A stretch of DNA of 64,000 nucleotides, from NCBI RefSeq assembly GCF_000012985.1, contig NC_007645.1, positions 2,572,501-2,636,500 on the forward strand. Reading direction: 5' to 3'. Made by a program: the position numbers and the translations under genes. Under the pieces are notes generated by a model. The model saw only the letters and a program-made list of their open reading frames with translations, made no database searches and was not told the origin of the DNA. Origin of the DNA: Hahella chejuensis KCTC 2396. GTDB taxonomy: Bacteria > Pseudomonadota > Gammaproteobacteria > Pseudomonadales > Oleiphilaceae. Shown here in pieces: positions 28,058-38,247 of this stretch. Numbering within the stretch: the stretch's first letter is position 1; every line of letters starts with the position of its first letter.

Positions 28058-29204
28058 ATTTGTCAGAAATGGCGATCGGGCTGGGAAAGTTCAGCACGAC
28101 AATATAAGACGACAACATGAACATGATAATCGCCGTCGCCTGAATCAACACTGACGCAGATTCTCCAATCATGGCCTTGCTGGCCGCCAAAAAGGCGATC
28201 AACAACGAAAACTCACTGATTTGCCCCAATCTGAAGCCAATTTCCCAGGATGTTTTTTTGTCCTCTTTCATGGTGCGCAGCAAGCCATAGAAAGTGGCTG
28301 GCTTGGCCGCCAGCAATACCAGTGACAACAGTATCGCGGGGATAGCGATATTCGGCAACAGTCCAAGGTTGAGACTGGCGCCAAGGGAGAAGAAAAACAG
28401 CACCAGAAAGAAGTCTCGCAGGGGTTTCAGGCTCTCGGCGATATACTGGGCGATGGGGCTGGTGGCGATCGTGACGCCGGCGATGAAGGCGCCGATTTCC
28501 AGAGAGAGGCCCATGGCTTTCGCCAGCTCCGCTACGCCGAGGCACCAGCCGATGGCCAGCAGAAATACATATTCGTGAAAGCGGTCGAACTTGGAGAACA
28601 GCTTCAACAATACATACTTGACCGCCAGAAATGTAACGCCGATCAGAATCGGTAGGGCCAGGAAGGTCTTGCCGAGATTCATGACGGAAATGCCCTCGTC
28701 GCCGGCGGCCAGTATCAATAGGGCCACAATGGCGATTAAATCCTGAACCAGCAGCAGACCGACCACCATCTCGCCGACATGGCGATGGTGCAGAACCGTA
28801 GTCGGTAATAACTTGATGCCGATAATCGTACTGGAGAAAGTGGCCGCTATCGCGACAATCATCGCCTCGTAAGAAGTGAAGCCAAATACGATGGCGATCA
28901 CATAGCCGATAGCGGCGAACACCAAAGAGCTCAGCAGAGCGACCAGCGTCGCCTTGCGTAGTACATGTAGCAGCGCTTTCGGCTGCATGTCCAAGCCAAG
29001 CAGGAATAGCAGAAATATGATGCCGATTTCGGAAATGTCCGCGAGTAGCCCAAAGTTGTTAATCAGGCTCAGTCCGTAAGGGCCCACCAAAGCGCCAAGA
29101 ACGATATAAGCGAGGATGAGAGGTTGTCGCGTGAACAAGGCGACGGAAGCCAAAACTGCGGCGCCGGAAAAGATCAGAAAGAATGAGTAGACGATATTAA
29201 TTTC
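28044..29204 (-). CDS. CPA2-family monovalent cation:proton antiporter
   Basis: A 386-residue membrane protein of the KefB/CPA2 family with about twelve hydrophobic segments. Recognisable stretches are IVLGALVGPYGLSLINNFGLLADISEIGIIFLLFLLGLDMQP and GAFIAGVTIATSPIAQYIAESLKPLRDFFLVLFFFSLGASL. It lacks the C-terminal TrkA-N (RCK) domain found in KefB/KefC, so it is a stand-alone transport module. Start ATG 29204 (MEINIVYSFF) is preferred over the longer frame from 29270. Substrate is K+ or Na+; not resolvable here. Confidence 0.88.
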   Translation of the reverse strand, partial: EINIVYSFFLIFSGAAVLASVALFTRQPLILAYIVLGALVGPYGLSLINNFGLLADISEIGIIFLLFLLGLDMQPKALLHVLRKATLVALLSSLVFAAIGYVIAIVFGFTSYEAMIVAIAATFSSTIIGIKLLPTTVLHHRHVGEMVVGLLLVQDLIAIVALLILAAGDEGISVMNLGKTFLALPILIGVTFLAVKYVLLKLFSKFDRFHEYVFLLAIGWCLGVAELAKAMGLSLEIGAFIAGVTIATSPIAQYIAESLKPLRDFFLVLFFFSLGASLNLGLLPNIAIPAILLSLVLLAAKPATFYGLLRTMKEDKKTSWEIGFRLGQISEFSLLIAFLAASKAMIGESASVLIQATAIIMFMLSSYIVVLNFPSPIAISDKLRRD

Positions 29205-29315
29205 CATGGATGCTCCGCTATCGGCTTCTACCAAAGAGTATCGGCAGTCTCCGCCTCTGTCAAAGTACAACCTGTTGTTCTAAGAAGGAAAAGACTCATC
29301 CATCCAGGCGCAAAA

Positions 29316-29337
29316 AAGGGTGGACGACGCCACCCTT
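29316..29337 (-). terminator. Terminator of the cysI-DUF934 operon
   Basis: AAGGGTGG-ACGACG-CCACCCTT hairpin with a T6 run after it on the minus strand, 20 bases beyond the DUF934 stop. Confidence 0.85.
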
Positions 29338-29357
29338 AAGCATTGCCTGCACTGGTG

Positions 29358-29864
29358 TTAGTGCATTCTGCGACGAAACAGCGGGTCCGGTTGGTCCACT
29401 GACGCCTGATAGGTCACGGTAAAGTCCGCCAGGCCCGCCAGGGCTTTTTCCGCGTCGCGATCCGCTCTCACCGCAAAGGCGTCAAAGCCGCAGCGCTTCA
29501 TGTAGAAAAGCTGATCCATTAGCACGTCGCCAATTGCGCGCAGTTCGCCAGTGTAGTGAAGCTGCTCGCGCAGGATGCGTGCGATGGAGTAGCCGCGACC
29601 ATCGGCGAACTTTGGAAAGTTCACAGCGATGACGTTGAAATGCTCCAGGTCTGCGCTGATTGCATCAGGTTCTTCATCGCTATCCAGCCAGAGACCGGTT
29701 TGTGCCGGCTCTCTCGTCTGTAACTGCTCTTTCTGCGCCAGCCAGGTGCTCAGAGGAATGATCACTTTGCCGGTTGGAACGATTTGCTCCGCAGGCGCAT
29801 CAGCTTTGTCCAGAACAGCCCAATCGTCAGCGATAACCGCCGCGTTCTTAATTAGGTTTGGCAT
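29358..29864 (-). CDS. DUF934 protein, sulfite reductase partner
   Basis: A 168-residue DUF934 protein. The FADGRGYSIARILREQLHYTGELRAIGDVLMDQLFYMKRCGFDAF core is diagnostic. It starts at ATG 29864 (MPNLIKNAAV), inside the last codons of cysI, overlapping by 17 bases. The family almost always follows the ferredoxin-type sulfite reductase gene, where it is thought to assist siroheme sulfite reduction in cysteine biosynthesis; the exact role is not known. The longer frame up to 30128 is an antisense-free shadow of cysI. Confidence 0.9.
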   Translation of the reverse strand: MPNLIKNAAVIADDWAVLDKADAPAEQIVPTGKVIIPLSTWLAQKEQLQTREPAQTGLWLDSDEEPDAISADLEHFNVIAVNFPKFADGRGYSIARILREQLHYTGELRAIGDVLMDQLFYMKRCGFDAFAVRADRDAEKALAGLADFTVTYQASVDQPDPLFRRRMH

Positions 29865-31509
29865 AAACGCGCTCCTTGAACGGGGTGATGCCAATGCGGC
29901 GGAAGGTGTCGATAAACAGTTCGTCGTCATTGCGGCTGGAGACATATACATCAAGAATTTTCTCGATGACGTCCGCCATCTGTTCGCGAGCGAACGACGG
30001 CCCCAGGATTTGTCCCAGAGACGCATCTTGTCCAGAGGCGCCGCCCAAGGATACCTGATACCACTCCTCGCCTTTCTTATCCACGCCCAGGACGCCGATG
30101 GCGCCGACATGGTGGTGGCCGCAAGCATTCATGCAGCCGGAGATGTTCAGGTCGATATCGCCGAGATCGTAAAGGTAATCCAGGTTGTCGAAACGCTCCT
30201 GAATCGCCTCCGCCACCGGTATGGACTTGGCGTTCGCGAGAGAGCAGTAATCGCCCCCAGGGCAGCAGATAATATCAGTCAGCGTACCCAGGTTAGGGGT
30301 GGCGAAACCAAGTGATTTAATGGCTTCCCACAGCTCGAACAGTTTGCTCTGTTCAACGTCGGCCAGCACCACGTTTTGCTCATGGGTGATGCGCATTTCG
30401 CCGAAGCTGTATTGGTCCGCCAGTTCCGCCAGACGGTCCATCTGCTTGTCCGTAATGTTGCCGGGAGGAACTCCCAGCTTTTTCAAGGTCAGAGTGACAA
30501 TGGCGTAGCCGGGTTTCCTATGCTGGGCGACATTACGGTGATGCCAGTTGCTGAAAAATTTGTTTTCCGCCAGACGCTCGGTCAACGCAACAGGCTGCTC
30601 TTCCAGAGCAAGATAGGCCGGTTCTGTGAAGAATGACTTAATGCGTTCAATTTCCGCCAGCGTCAGCTTGGTGGGGCTGTCTTTTAAGCGTTCCCATTCC
30701 GCTTCGACTTTTTCAGCGAAGACTTCCGGAGACATGGCCTTGACCAGAATTTTGATGCGCGCCTTGTATTTGTTGTCGCGACGGCCGTAACGGTTATATA
30801 CCCGCAGGATGGCTTCCAGGTAAGTCAGCAGGTCCAGCTCCGGCAGATACTCACGAATAACGGAGCCGATCATGGGGGTCCGGCCCAGTCCGCCGCCCGC
30901 CAATACCTTGTAGCCAATTTCCCCGGCGGCGTTTTTGACGATCTGAATGCCGATATCGTGAACCTGGATAGCTGCGCGATCGCTGTCTGGACATGCGTTG
31001 ACGGCGATTTTGAATTTACGCGGAAGGAATGCGAATTCCGGGTGGAAGGTGGACCATTGACGAATGATCTCGCAATAGGGGCGAGGGTCTACAATCTCTT
31101 CCGGCGTTACGCCTGCGAATTGGTCGGTGGTAGTGTTGCGAATACAGTTGCCGCTGGTTTGCACCGCGTGCATCTCCACATCCGCCAGTTCGGCGAGAAT
31201 CTTAGGAGAGTCTTCGACAGACGGCCAGTTCAACTGCAGGTTCTGCCGGGTAGTGAAGTGGGCGTAGCCTTTATCGTACTTGCGCGTCACTTCGCTCAAT
31301 TTACGCAATTGAGTGGAAGACAACATGCCATATGGAATACAGATGCGCAGCATCGGCGCCAGCCGCTGCACATATAACCCGTTTTGCAGACGCAGGGGCA
31401 GGAACTCCTCGTTGCTGAGCTCACCGGCGAAAAAACGGTCCGTTTGCCCTTGGAACTGCTTGACTCGTTCCTTGATGATCTGGCGATCGTAATCGTCGTA
31501 TCTATACAT
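29848..31509 (-). CDS. cysI: Nitrite/sulfite reductase, hemoprotein subunit
   Basis: A 553-residue siroheme-[4Fe-4S] reductase that makes sulfide from sulfite. Visible ligands and motifs: siroheme-binding HFTTRQNLQLNW and GNCIRNTTTDQ, and the two cluster pairs CCPGGDYCSLA and SGCMNACGHHH. Start ATG 31509 (MYRYDDYD) fits the family and follows CAGGTAGTGTCA; a GTG two codons upstream is less likely. Together with the overlapping DUF934 gene it forms the assimilatory sulfite reductase unit of pseudomonad type, not the CysJI flavoprotein type. Confidence 0.93.
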   Translation of the reverse strand: MYRYDDYDRQIIKERVKQFQGQTDRFFAGELSNEEFLPLRLQNGLYVQRLAPMLRICIPYGMLSSTQLRKLSEVTRKYDKGYAHFTTRQNLQLNWPSVEDSPKILAELADVEMHAVQTSGNCIRNTTTDQFAGVTPEEIVDPRPYCEIIRQWSTFHPEFAFLPRKFKIAVNACPDSDRAAIQVHDIGIQIVKNAAGEIGYKVLAGGGLGRTPMIGSVIREYLPELDLLTYLEAILRVYNRYGRRDNKYKARIKILVKAMSPEVFAEKVEAEWERLKDSPTKLTLAEIERIKSFFTEPAYLALEEQPVALTERLAENKFFSNWHHRNVAQHRKPGYAIVTLTLKKLGVPPGNITDKQMDRLAELADQYSFGEMRITHEQNVVLADVEQSKLFELWEAIKSLGFATPNLGTLTDIICCPGGDYCSLANAKSIPVAEAIQERFDNLDYLYDLGDIDLNISGCMNACGHHHVGAIGVLGVDKKGEEWYQVSLGGASGQDASLGQILGPSFAREQMADVIEKILDVYVSSRNDDELFIDTFRRIGITPFKERVYAKPN

Positions 31510-31858
31510 TGACACTACCTGACAGTTTCAATTACCCATTGAATGGGCGCCAATTTAGCAGGATATACTTATAATTAAAATGATTGATTATCTATATGGT
31601 AATTCGTTTTCATTATATGAATATGGCGGGGCGCTTCTAACTGCCGGACGCCTTTATATTAATCAGGCAGACAAATAGTTTCCTTCTATTTGTCTGAAAC
31701 GGCAGGGCCTGGCTCTGTCTCCCGCGGCTAGCCGCCGCGCAGGCGTCAGGATTATGGGCGTTGCTCTGGATAAGCGCTTGCACTTAATAAAAATGTGGTT
31801 TAAAACAAACCAGTACATACCTTATGTGCAATCCGGACATCAAAAAAGGAGCTGGACT
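31510..31858. other. Intergenic region upstream of cysI with AT-rich tract and dispersed repeat
   Basis: About 350 bases. An AT-rich tract (31560-31625) is the likely divergent promoter region for cysI and would be the place for a CysB site, but no site was confirmed. The remainder contains one copy of the dispersed hairpin repeat (31657-31746). Confidence 0.5.
31657..31746 (-). repeat. Dispersed hairpin repeat, copy 1
   Basis: On the minus strand this reads GCGGCTAGCCGC-type palindrome, an imperfect CAGRGCC hairpin, then CAGACAAATAG-AAGGAAA-CTATTTGTCTG and GCCTGATTAATA. The last hairpin is at 31668-31696. The same order and sequence occur at 61198-61293. Confidence 0.85.
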
Positions 31859-31981
31859 GTGTCAGAAAACAATAATCATAACGCGACTTCAAATCCCGAC
31901 AGCAAAGTGGACGCCATCGCCGCAGTGGTGCTGATACTCAGCATTGCTTCCATGATGGTGATCTGGGTGGCGGGGCACTGA
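31859..31981 (+). CDS. Small single-pass membrane protein (40 aa)
   Basis: A 40-codon ORF starting at GTG 31859, preceded by AAAGGAGCTGGACT, a strong ribosome-binding site. The peptide has a polar N-terminus (SENNNHNATSNPDSKVDA) and one hydrophobic helix at about 18-38 (IAAVVLILSIASMMVIWVAG). I recall similar tiny proteins in related gammaproteobacteria but cannot name a family. A 75-residue version from 31754 runs through sequence with no RBS and is disfavoured. Confidence 0.6.
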   Translation: MSENNNHNATSNPDSKVDAIAAVVLILSIASMMVIWVAGH

Positions 31982-32057
31982 CTGCTGCGGAATTTCATCC
32001 CGGGCGGATTATCGAGCCGTTTTTCCTGTTTCCCTGATGTGAGATGAACCAATGAAG

Positions 32058-32091
32058 CAAAGTGGGGACATCTGTTCTCATCCTCACTTTG
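32058..32091. terminator. Possible terminator between small membrane protein and DUF2970 gene
   Basis: CAAAGTGGGGA / TCCTCACTTTG stem (11 pairs, one G-T) around a 12-base loop between convergent genes. No clear U-tract. Confidence 0.4.
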
Positions 32092-32143
32092 TCTGGCGGG
32101 TCTGCTGATGCTTTAACTCAAAGCGCAGATGAGCTTAATGGAC

Positions 32144-32371
32144 TTATGTGACATTGCTCAGCACCAGCTTAACGATAAGCGCCAACGTCAACACGAACAA
32201 CACTCCAAAAACAATCCCGCCTATGATGTAGGCCTTGGGGTCCGCCTGTTTAAAGTCTCTCTCCCTGGTCTTGCTGCTCTGAACGCCGAAGGCCGCTCCC
32301 AAAACACTTACGACTAGCTGCCAAAGAGAGGGTTTTTGCTCTTTTTCCTTGTGCTCGGATACATTGCTCAT
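32144..32371 (-). CDS. DUF2970 family small membrane protein
   Basis: A 75-residue protein with the DUF2970 core PSLWQLVVSVLGAAFGVQSSKTRERDF and one C-terminal membrane helix (about 50-72, YIIGGIVFGVLFVLTLALIVKLVL). ATG 32371 follows GGAGAGCATC; the four-residue longer form is less likely. Its job is unknown. It lies upstream of metH in the same direction, but over 200 bases of non-coding DNA with a repeat copy separate it from the cysI region rather than linking it to metH. Confidence 0.75.
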   Translation of the reverse strand: MSNVSEHKEKEQKPSLWQLVVSVLGAAFGVQSSKTRERDFKQADPKAYIIGGIVFGVLFVLTLALIVKLVLSNVT

Positions 32372-32467
32372 GATGCTCTCCATACTCGCTCGTATTATTA
32401 TTTTGACGTCCGCGTTCAGGTTGGCCTGATTTTCCGACGGGCGCTCCTTCTTATACTAGTCCTCCAT

Positions 32468-32522
32468 GCAAATAGACTCCTTCTATTAGTTTATTGTGGC
32501 TTGTCGCCACGCAGGCGCGTCA
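32468..32522 (-). repeat. Dispersed hairpin repeat, copy 3 (degenerate, shorter)
   Basis: AAATAG-ACTCCTT-CTATT corresponds to the AAGGA-loop hairpin of copies 1 and 2, and GTGGC-TTGTC-GCCAC followed by GCAGGCG corresponds to their GGCTAGCCGC...GCAGGCG end. The middle hairpin is missing. Same orientation as copy 1. Confidence 0.6.
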
Positions 32523-32589
32523 ATCCACTTGGTTATTAGCATATTAATAACAAAACCAGGGATACGAAAAGCCGGACTTTATATGCGCT

Positions 32590-32611
32590 GACGCCCCAGG
32601 AATGGGGCGTC
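32590..32611 (-). terminator. Probable metH terminator
   Basis: GACGCCCC-AGGAAT-GGGGCGTC, an 8-bp stem 17 bases after the metH stop, without a U-tract. Confidence 0.5.
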
Positions 32612-32627
32612 ATATTCCGTCTGGCGA

Positions 32628-35600
32628 TCAGCGTGCGCTGGAGGGATCGTAACCCAGGTTAGGCGACAACCAGCGCTCCGCCTCCTGTAAGGTCATGCCT
32701 TTTCTGGCGGCGTAATCCTCCACCTGATCCCGTTGAATTTTGCCTACGGCGAAATAACGGGCTTCCGGGTGAGAGAAGTACCAACCGCTGACGGACGCCG
32801 CGGGATACATGGCGTAGTGCTCAGTGAGTTTGACGCCGGTATGCAGCTCCGCCTCAAGCACGCTGAACAGCTTGGCCTTTTCTGTATGATCCGGGCAGGC
32901 AGGGTAGCCTGGGGCGGGACGAATGCCGGCGTACTTCTCTTTGATGAGCGCTTCGTTATCCAGTTGCTCGCTGGACGCATACCCCCAGAACTCTTTGCGC
33001 ACGCGTTCATGCATGCGTTCGGCGAAGGCTTCCGCCAGACGGTCCGCAAGGGCTTTAACCATGATGCTGGAGTAGTCGTCGTGTTGGCTTTCGTATTGTT
33101 TCGCCAGTTCTTCCGCGCCGATGCCGGCTGTCACCACAAAGGCTCCGATATAATCGTCTTTACCGGATTCGACAGGGGCGACGAAATCCGCCAGGGAATA
33201 GTTGGGGCGATTTTGTTCCCGCTGGGTTTGCTGCCTTAAATGGCTAAGCGTCGTCAGGGGCGCTGATTTGCTTTCATCCGTATAAAGAACCGTGTCTTCG
33301 TCGCTGATGCGATTGGACGGCCAGATACCTACTACTGCGCGCGCCTTCAACAGGTTGTTGTCGATAATGTGAGACAGCATTTTCTGGGCGTCCTGGAACA
33401 GTTGCCGAGCGGCCTCGCCGACTTTTTCGTCTTCCAGAATGCGCGGATATTTACCCGCCAGGTCCCAGGATATAAAGAAGGGGGTCCAGTCGACGTAATC
33501 GACCAGCTCCTGCAGCGGATAGTCGTCAAATACTTTCACGCCGGTGAACGTGGGCGCAGGCGGCGTGTAATCGCTCCAGTCGCCCTGGAAGCGGTTATCC
33601 CGCGCTGCAACCAGCGGAATCGGCTTGGCGGAAGGCTCACGGTTTTTTCTTCTTTCCCTGACGTCTTCATATTCGGTGCGAATATTCTGCACATAGTCCG
33701 CCTTTTGCGTGTCGCTCATCAGTCGCGTGGCGACGCTGACGCTGCGTGAGGCGTCAGTAACGTAAACCGTCACATCGTTCTTGTACTCGGGCTCAATTTT
33801 GACGGCGGTGTGCGCCTTGGAAGTAGTGGCGCCGCCGATCAGCAGAGGAATCTTGAAGTTAAGGCGCTGCATTTCGCGGGCGACATGCACCATCTCATCC
33901 AATGATGGCGTGATCAGGCCGCTGAGGCCTATGATGTCGACATTTTCCTCTTTGGCGACCTGCAGGATTTTTTCGCAGGGAACCATGACGCCCAGGTCAA
34001 TAACTTCATAGTTGTTACACTGCAGAACGACGCCGACGATATTCTTGCCGATATCATGCACATCGCCTTTGACCGTGGCCATCAGGATGCGGCCTTTGGC
34101 TTTCTCTTTGGCGTCCTTTTCCTGCTCAATGTATGGAATCAAATGCGCCACCGCCTGTTTCATGACGCGTGCGCTTTTCACCACCTGCGGCAGGAACATT
34201 TTACCGGAACCGAACAGGTCGCCGACGACGTTCATGCCGTCCATCAGGGGGCCTTCGATTACTTCGATGGGGCGCGCAGCCGCCAGCCGCGCTTCCTCTG
34301 TGTCTTCAGTAATGTAAGCGTTTATGCCTTTCACCAGCGCGTGTTCCAGACGTTTGGTGACAGGCCAGGAGCGCCACTCCTGACTCTCTTCCTGTTTCTT
34401 CTCGCCAGTGCTGCGGTAGCGCTCAGCGGCTTCCAGCAATCGTTCGGTGGCGTCGGGGTGTTTGTTCAGAACGACGTCTTCCACCAATTCCTTAAGCTCA
34501 GCGGGAATCTCATCGTAAATAACCAGCTGTGCGGGGTTGACGATGCCCATGTTCATGCCGGCGTTGATGGCGTGGAACAGGAAGACGGAGTGAATCGCCT
34601 CGCGTACGGTGTCATTACCACGGAAAGAGAAGGAGACGTTACTGACGCCGCCGGACACGTTGGCGTAAGGCAGGTTTTGGCGAATCCAGCGGGTGGCCTG
34701 GATGAAGTCCACCGCGTAATTGTTGTGTTCTTCGATACCGGTGGCGATGGCGAAGATATTCGGGTCGAAAATGATGTCTTGAGGTGGGTAACCCAGGCCG
34801 ACCAGAATGTCGTAGCTGCGCTTACAGATTTCTGTTTTGCGCTCATAGGTGTCGGCTTGGCCGGCTTCGTCAAACGCCATGACCACGACCGCTGCGCCGT
34901 AGCGCATGCAGGATTTCGCTTTGGCGATAAAGTCCGCTTCGCCTTCTTTTAAGCTGATGGAGTTAACCACGGCTTTGCCCTGAATGCAGCGCAGGCCTGC
35001 TTCAATCACTTCCCACTTTGAAGAGTCCACCATGATGGGGACTTTGGAAATATCCGGCTCGGAGGCGATGAGGTTCAGGAATAGTTTCATCGCATCTGCG
35101 GATTCCAGCATGCCTTCATCCATATTGATGTCGATGACCTGGGCGCCGTTTTCCACTTGATCGCGGGCCACATCAAGCGCTTCTTCGTAGCACTCCTCTT
35201 TAATCAGGCGCAGAAAGCGGCGGGAGCCGGTAACGTTGGTGCGTTCGCCTACGTTGACGAAACGGATTTCATCCGTGAGCGTAAAAGGCTCCAGTCCTGA
35301 CAGGCGCAAGCGCGGAGTGATGTCGGGAATGGCGCGTGGCGCGTGTTTCTCGACGGCCTTTTTGATGGCGGCGATATGATCCGGCGTGGTGCCGCAGCAG
35401 CCGCCGATAATGTTCACAAAACCATCTTGGGCGAAGCCTTCCACAATCGCCGCCATCTCTTCCGGTGTTTGATCGTATTCGCCAAATTCGTTAGGCAGGC
35501 CGGCGTTGGGGTGGGCGCTGATATAAGTTGTGGCGCGGTTTGACAGTTCTTCCACGTAAGGACGCAGTGCGTCCGCGCCTAGCGCGCAGTTCAGGCCGAT

Positions 35601-36335
35601 GCTGATCGGTCTTGAATGCGCCACGGAATTCCAGAACGCCTCTGCGGTCTGACCGGACAGCGTGCGTCCGGAAGCGTCCGTGATGGTGCCGGAAATCATG
35701 ATCGGCAGCTCGACGCCGTGGTCGTCAAAATATTGCTGTACCGCGTAAATACAGGCCTTGGCGTTGAGCGTATCAAATATAGTCTCGATCAGGATAATGT
35801 CGCTGCCGCCGTCGACCAGGCCTTTGGTGGCTTCGTAATAGTTGTCCACCAGTGTCTGGAAATCCACATTACGATAACCGGGGTTGTTGACGTCCGGAGA
35901 GATGGAGGCCGTGCGGGACGTAGGACCTAACACGCCCGCGACGAAACGGGGAATGTCGGGCGTCTCTGCGGTTTTCTCGTCCGCCGCCGCGCGGGCGACC
36001 TGGGCGCTGGCGACATTCAGCTCGTAGACGATGTCTTCCAGACCGTACTCAGCCTGAGACACCCAGGTGGCGTTGAAGCTGTTGGTTTCAATAATGTCGG
36101 CGCCTGCGTCCAGATAGGCTTTGTGGATCGCCTGGATTATGTGCGGCTGGGTCAGGCAAAGCAGGTCATTATTGCCTTTGATATCGCGGTGGAAGTCTTT
36201 GAAGCGCTCGCCTCGATAATCGGCTTCCTCCAGTTTGTAGCGCTGAATCATGGTTCCCATGGCGCCATCCAGTATCAATATCCGTTTTTTCAGGGAGTCA
36301 TTAAGGGCTTCTACTCGTTGGATCCGCGTCAGCAT
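32628..36335 (-). CDS. metH: Cobalamin-dependent methionine synthase
   Basis: A 1235-residue B12-dependent methionine synthase, transferring methyl from 5-methyl-THF to homocysteine. Modules in order: homocysteine domain (about 15-340; zinc Cys in GLNCALGAD and [10 protein letters not shown]), pterin domain (about 355-610; [24 protein letters not shown]), B12 cap and binding domain (about 650-890; [10 protein letters not shown] with the lower-ligand His) and AdoMet reactivation domain (about 915-1225; [12 protein letters not shown]). Full length for the family. I saw no cobalamin riboswitch in the 230 bases upstream. Monocistronic. Confidence 0.97.
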   Translation of the reverse strand: MLTRIQRVEALNDSLKKRILILDGAMGTMIQRYKLEEADYRGERFKDFHRDIKGNNDLLCLTQPHIIQAIHKAYLDAGADIIETNSFNATWVSQAEYGLEDIVYELNVASAQVARAAADEKTAETPDIPRFVAGVLGPTSRTASISPDVNNPGYRNVDFQTLVDNYYEATKGLVDGGSDIILIETIFDTLNAKACIYAVQQYFDDHGVELPIMISGTITDASGRTLSGQTAEAFWNSVAHSRPISIGLNCALGADALRPYVEELSNRATTYISAHPNAGLPNEFGEYDQTPEEMAAIVEGFAQDGFVNIIGGCCGTTPDHIAAIKKAVEKHAPRAIPDITPRLRLSGLEPFTLTDEIRFVNVGERTNVTGSRRFLRLIKEECYEEALDVARDQVENGAQVIDINMDEGMLESADAMKLFLNLIASEPDISKVPIMVDSSKWEVIEAGLRCIQGKAVVNSISLKEGEADFIAKAKSCMRYGAAVVVMAFDEAGQADTYERKTEICKRSYDILVGLGYPPQDIIFDPNIFAIATGIEEHNNYAVDFIQATRWIRQNLPYANVSGGVSNVSFSFRGNDTVREAIHSVFLFHAINAGMNMGIVNPAQLVIYDEIPAELKELVEDVVLNKHPDATERLLEAAERYRSTGEKKQEESQEWRSWPVTKRLEHALVKGINAYITEDTEEARLAAARPIEVIEGPLMDGMNVVGDLFGSGKMFLPQVVKSARVMKQAVAHLIPYIEQEKDAKEKAKGRILMATVKGDVHDIGKNIVGVVLQCNNYEVIDLGVMVPCEKILQVAKEENVDIIGLSGLITPSLDEMVHVAREMQRLNFKIPLLIGGATTSKAHTAVKIEPEYKNDVTVYVTDASRSVSVATRLMSDTQKADYVQNIRTEYEDVRERRKNREPSAKPIPLVAARDNRFQGDWSDYTPPAPTFTGVKVFDDYPLQELVDYVDWTPFFISWDLAGKYPRILEDEKVGEAARQLFQDAQKMLSHIIDNNLLKARAVVGIWPSNRISDEDTVLYTDESKSAPLTTLSHLRQQTQREQNRPNYSLADFVAPVESGKDDYIGAFVVTAGIGAEELAKQYESQHDDYSSIMVKALADRLAEAFAERMHERVRKEFWGYASSEQLDNEALIKEKYAGIRPAPGYPACPDHTEKAKLFSVLEAELHTGVKLTEHYAMYPAASVSGWYFSHPEARYFAVGKIQRDQVEDYAARKGMTLQEAERWLSPNLGYDPSSAR

Positions 36336-36569
36336 GTGAAAAACCTAGCCGTAGTCATTATGATTCTAAAGGGGGAAAATATTAGCAGATTAAGCCATAA
36401 GATGCCCTATTTGCCTAGGGCCAAGAAGCCTTTTGCAATGAAGTGAGGGCGATGTGGGGGTGGTGAAAATGCCCGCTTCGGCTAAATCCTACTAATTTGC
36501 TAAGGCTTTAACCAACGAGTCTTTTGCTCTACAATTCACAGCATCAATCACCTTTGGGGCTATATAGGA

Positions 36570-37148
36570 ATGGTAACAGTCACAGAATCGGCTCGCGACT
36601 ACCTCGCGCAATTACTGGAAAAGCAAAAAACCGAGGGCATGGGCGTGCGCATGTTCGTGACGCAGCCGGGCACCAAATATGCGGAAACCTGCCTGGCGTA
36701 CTGTAAGCCGGAAGAGATCATAAAGGATGATGAAAAAGTCGAGTTTGACGCCTTTACTCTGTATTTGGATAAAAACAGTCTGCCATACCTTGAAGAAGCC
36801 TTAGTCGATTTCAACACCGAACGCATGGGCGGTCAGCTTACTATCAAAGCGCCCAACGCTAAAATGCCCAAGGTGGACGAAAGCTCTCCGCTGCCTGATC
36901 GTATCAATTACATCCTGTATACCGAAATTAACCCCGGATTAGCCTCTCATGGCGGCGAAGTGTCTCTGGTTGAAGTGGTTGACGATGTCGCCGTGCTTAA
37001 GTTCGGCGGCGGTTGTCAGGGATGTTCGGCGGTGGACTTCACCCTCAAGCAAGGCGTCGAGAAAACGCTGTTGTCGAAAATTCCAGAGCTGAAGGGCGTT
37101 CGCGACGCCACTGATCATACGGTTACAGACAACGCTTATTACTCTTAA
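36570..37148 (+). CDS. nfuA: Fe-S biogenesis protein NfuA
   Basis: A 192-residue NfuA: an A-type-like N-terminal domain (about 1-95, without its Cys ligands) and a C-terminal NFU domain with the cluster-binding pair in [20 protein letters not shown] (about 148-151). It carries [4Fe-4S] clusters to target proteins, especially under oxidative stress or iron limitation. The ATG at 36570 is preceded by TATAGGA. Confidence 0.95.
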   Translation: MVTVTESARDYLAQLLEKQKTEGMGVRMFVTQPGTKYAETCLAYCKPEEIIKDDEKVEFDAFTLYLDKNSLPYLEEALVDFNTERMGGQLTIKAPNAKMPKVDESSPLPDRINYILYTEINPGLASHGGEVSLVEVVDDVAVLKFGGGCQGCSAVDFTLKQGVEKTLLSKIPELKGVRDATDHTVTDNAYYS

Positions 37149-37186
37149 GCGTATGGGCCAGGACAGGCCATAGAGAATAGACGAGA

Positions 37187-37212
37187 AAAGGGCGAAACAA
37201 TGTTCGCCCTTT
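37187..37212. terminator. Convergent terminator nfuA / ybiB-like gene
   Basis: AAAGGGCGAA-ACAATG-TTCGCCCTTT, a perfect 10-bp stem with short A and T flanks, between convergent genes. Confidence 0.85.
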
Positions 37213-37226
37213 CTATATTTGTTTCG

Positions 37227-38234
37227 TTAGAATCTTTGTTTATCCCGCTTGCGCCACCATTCGGCGGCGATCTCCAGCGCTTCCTGCTGGGACTGACTAT
37301 TCCCAATATATTTCAGCGCCAAGGCAAGCGTGCTGATCACTGCGGCTTCCGCATACTCATCTTCATCAACTCCACGCCACACATTAAGCATGTGCTCAAT
37401 GGAGAGCGCTTCTGCTTTAAGATGGCGTTGCGCAAATAATGGCGGCCAGGTTTCCTCAAAGGTTTCGCCCTGGCGGCTGATATGGGCGATGCACTGAGCG
37501 TCCGGATTACGTTCGACTTCGCCGCCTTCGCCCTTGATAACGACGGCCGTGGGGTATTGCAGCAGATTGGCGCTGAGCTGATGAATGGGGTTGTAAGGAG
37601 GGTGGAAGATGCCCTGCATAACCAGCGATGCATGAAGTGGATTAAGCAGGCGCGCCATGGAATGCACAGGGGAGCGCAGGCCTAAAATTGAGCGCATCTG
37701 AATGATGTCGTGCAAACGCGGTGAAAAGCTTTGCAGTGGCATATACACGAAATAGTCTTTTTCAATAGCGCTTGCCGCCTCGCTCCAGTTTGCGGCTACA
37801 GGCAGTCCCAGGGTTTCCACTAGGGAGCGTGTATAAAGGCGACCCTGCGTGTGCCCCTCTGAACCATGCATAAAAATGCGGTAGCCGTTCTGACTGAGTA
37901 GCAGGGCGGAAAATAGAAACCAGGGTTGGTGGCGCTTTTTGCCTGCGTAGGAACTCCAGTCAATGTCTACTTTCAGCTTGGGAGCGTTGAATCTGGCTTG
38001 CGCCGCTTCCACAAACCCCGCCAGCTCCTCCGGCGTTTCCTCTTTTACCCGCAGCAGCATGAGAAAAGCGCCCAGCTGCAGGTCCAGTGTCTCGCCGTCC
38101 AGTATCATTCCCATGGCGGCGCGGGCTTCTTCGCGGGTTAATGAGCGAGAACCCTTTTTGCCTTTACCTAATGCTCTGATAAAAGGAGCGAAAGCATGTT
38201 CGTTGCTTTCTTTGGGAAACTTTTCATTCAGCAT
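37227..38234 (-). CDS. TrpD2/YbiB-like glycosyl transferase-family nucleic-acid-binding protein
   Basis: A 335-residue homologue of anthranilate phosphoribosyltransferase (glycosyl transferase family 3). The N-terminal helical part (LTREEARAAMGMILDGETLDLQLGAFLMLLRVKEETPEELAGF) and later GEGGEVERNPD resemble E. coli YbiB (TrpD2), which binds nucleic acid rather than making tryptophan. The phosphoribosyl-pyrophosphate GTGGD-type loop of TrpD is not evident (instead FLMHGSEGHTQGR). It follows tusE by 13 bases, so it probably shares its transcript. Confidence 0.82.
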   Translation of the reverse strand: MLNEKFPKESNEHAFAPFIRALGKGKKGSRSLTREEARAAMGMILDGETLDLQLGAFLMLLRVKEETPEELAGFVEAAQARFNAPKLKVDIDWSSYAGKKRHQPWFLFSALLLSQNGYRIFMHGSEGHTQGRLYTRSLVETLGLPVAANWSEAASAIEKDYFVYMPLQSFSPRLHDIIQMRSILGLRSPVHSMARLLNPLHASLVMQGIFHPPYNPIHQLSANLLQYPTAVVIKGEGGEVERNPDAQCIAHISRQGETFEETWPPLFAQRHLKAEALSIEHMLNVWRGVDEDEYAEAAVISTLALALKYIGNSQSQQEALEIAAEWWRKRDKQRF

Positions 38235-38247
38235 GGAATTTCCTTGT

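Noticed and set aside
31754-31858. 35-residue N-terminal extension of the 40-aa membrane protein
   Set aside because: The GTG at 31859 has a much better RBS (AAAGGAG); the extension is derived from the region next to the repeat.
36336-36569. Cobalamin or SAM riboswitch upstream of metH
   Set aside because: No B12-box-like conserved core or matching stems were found by eye.
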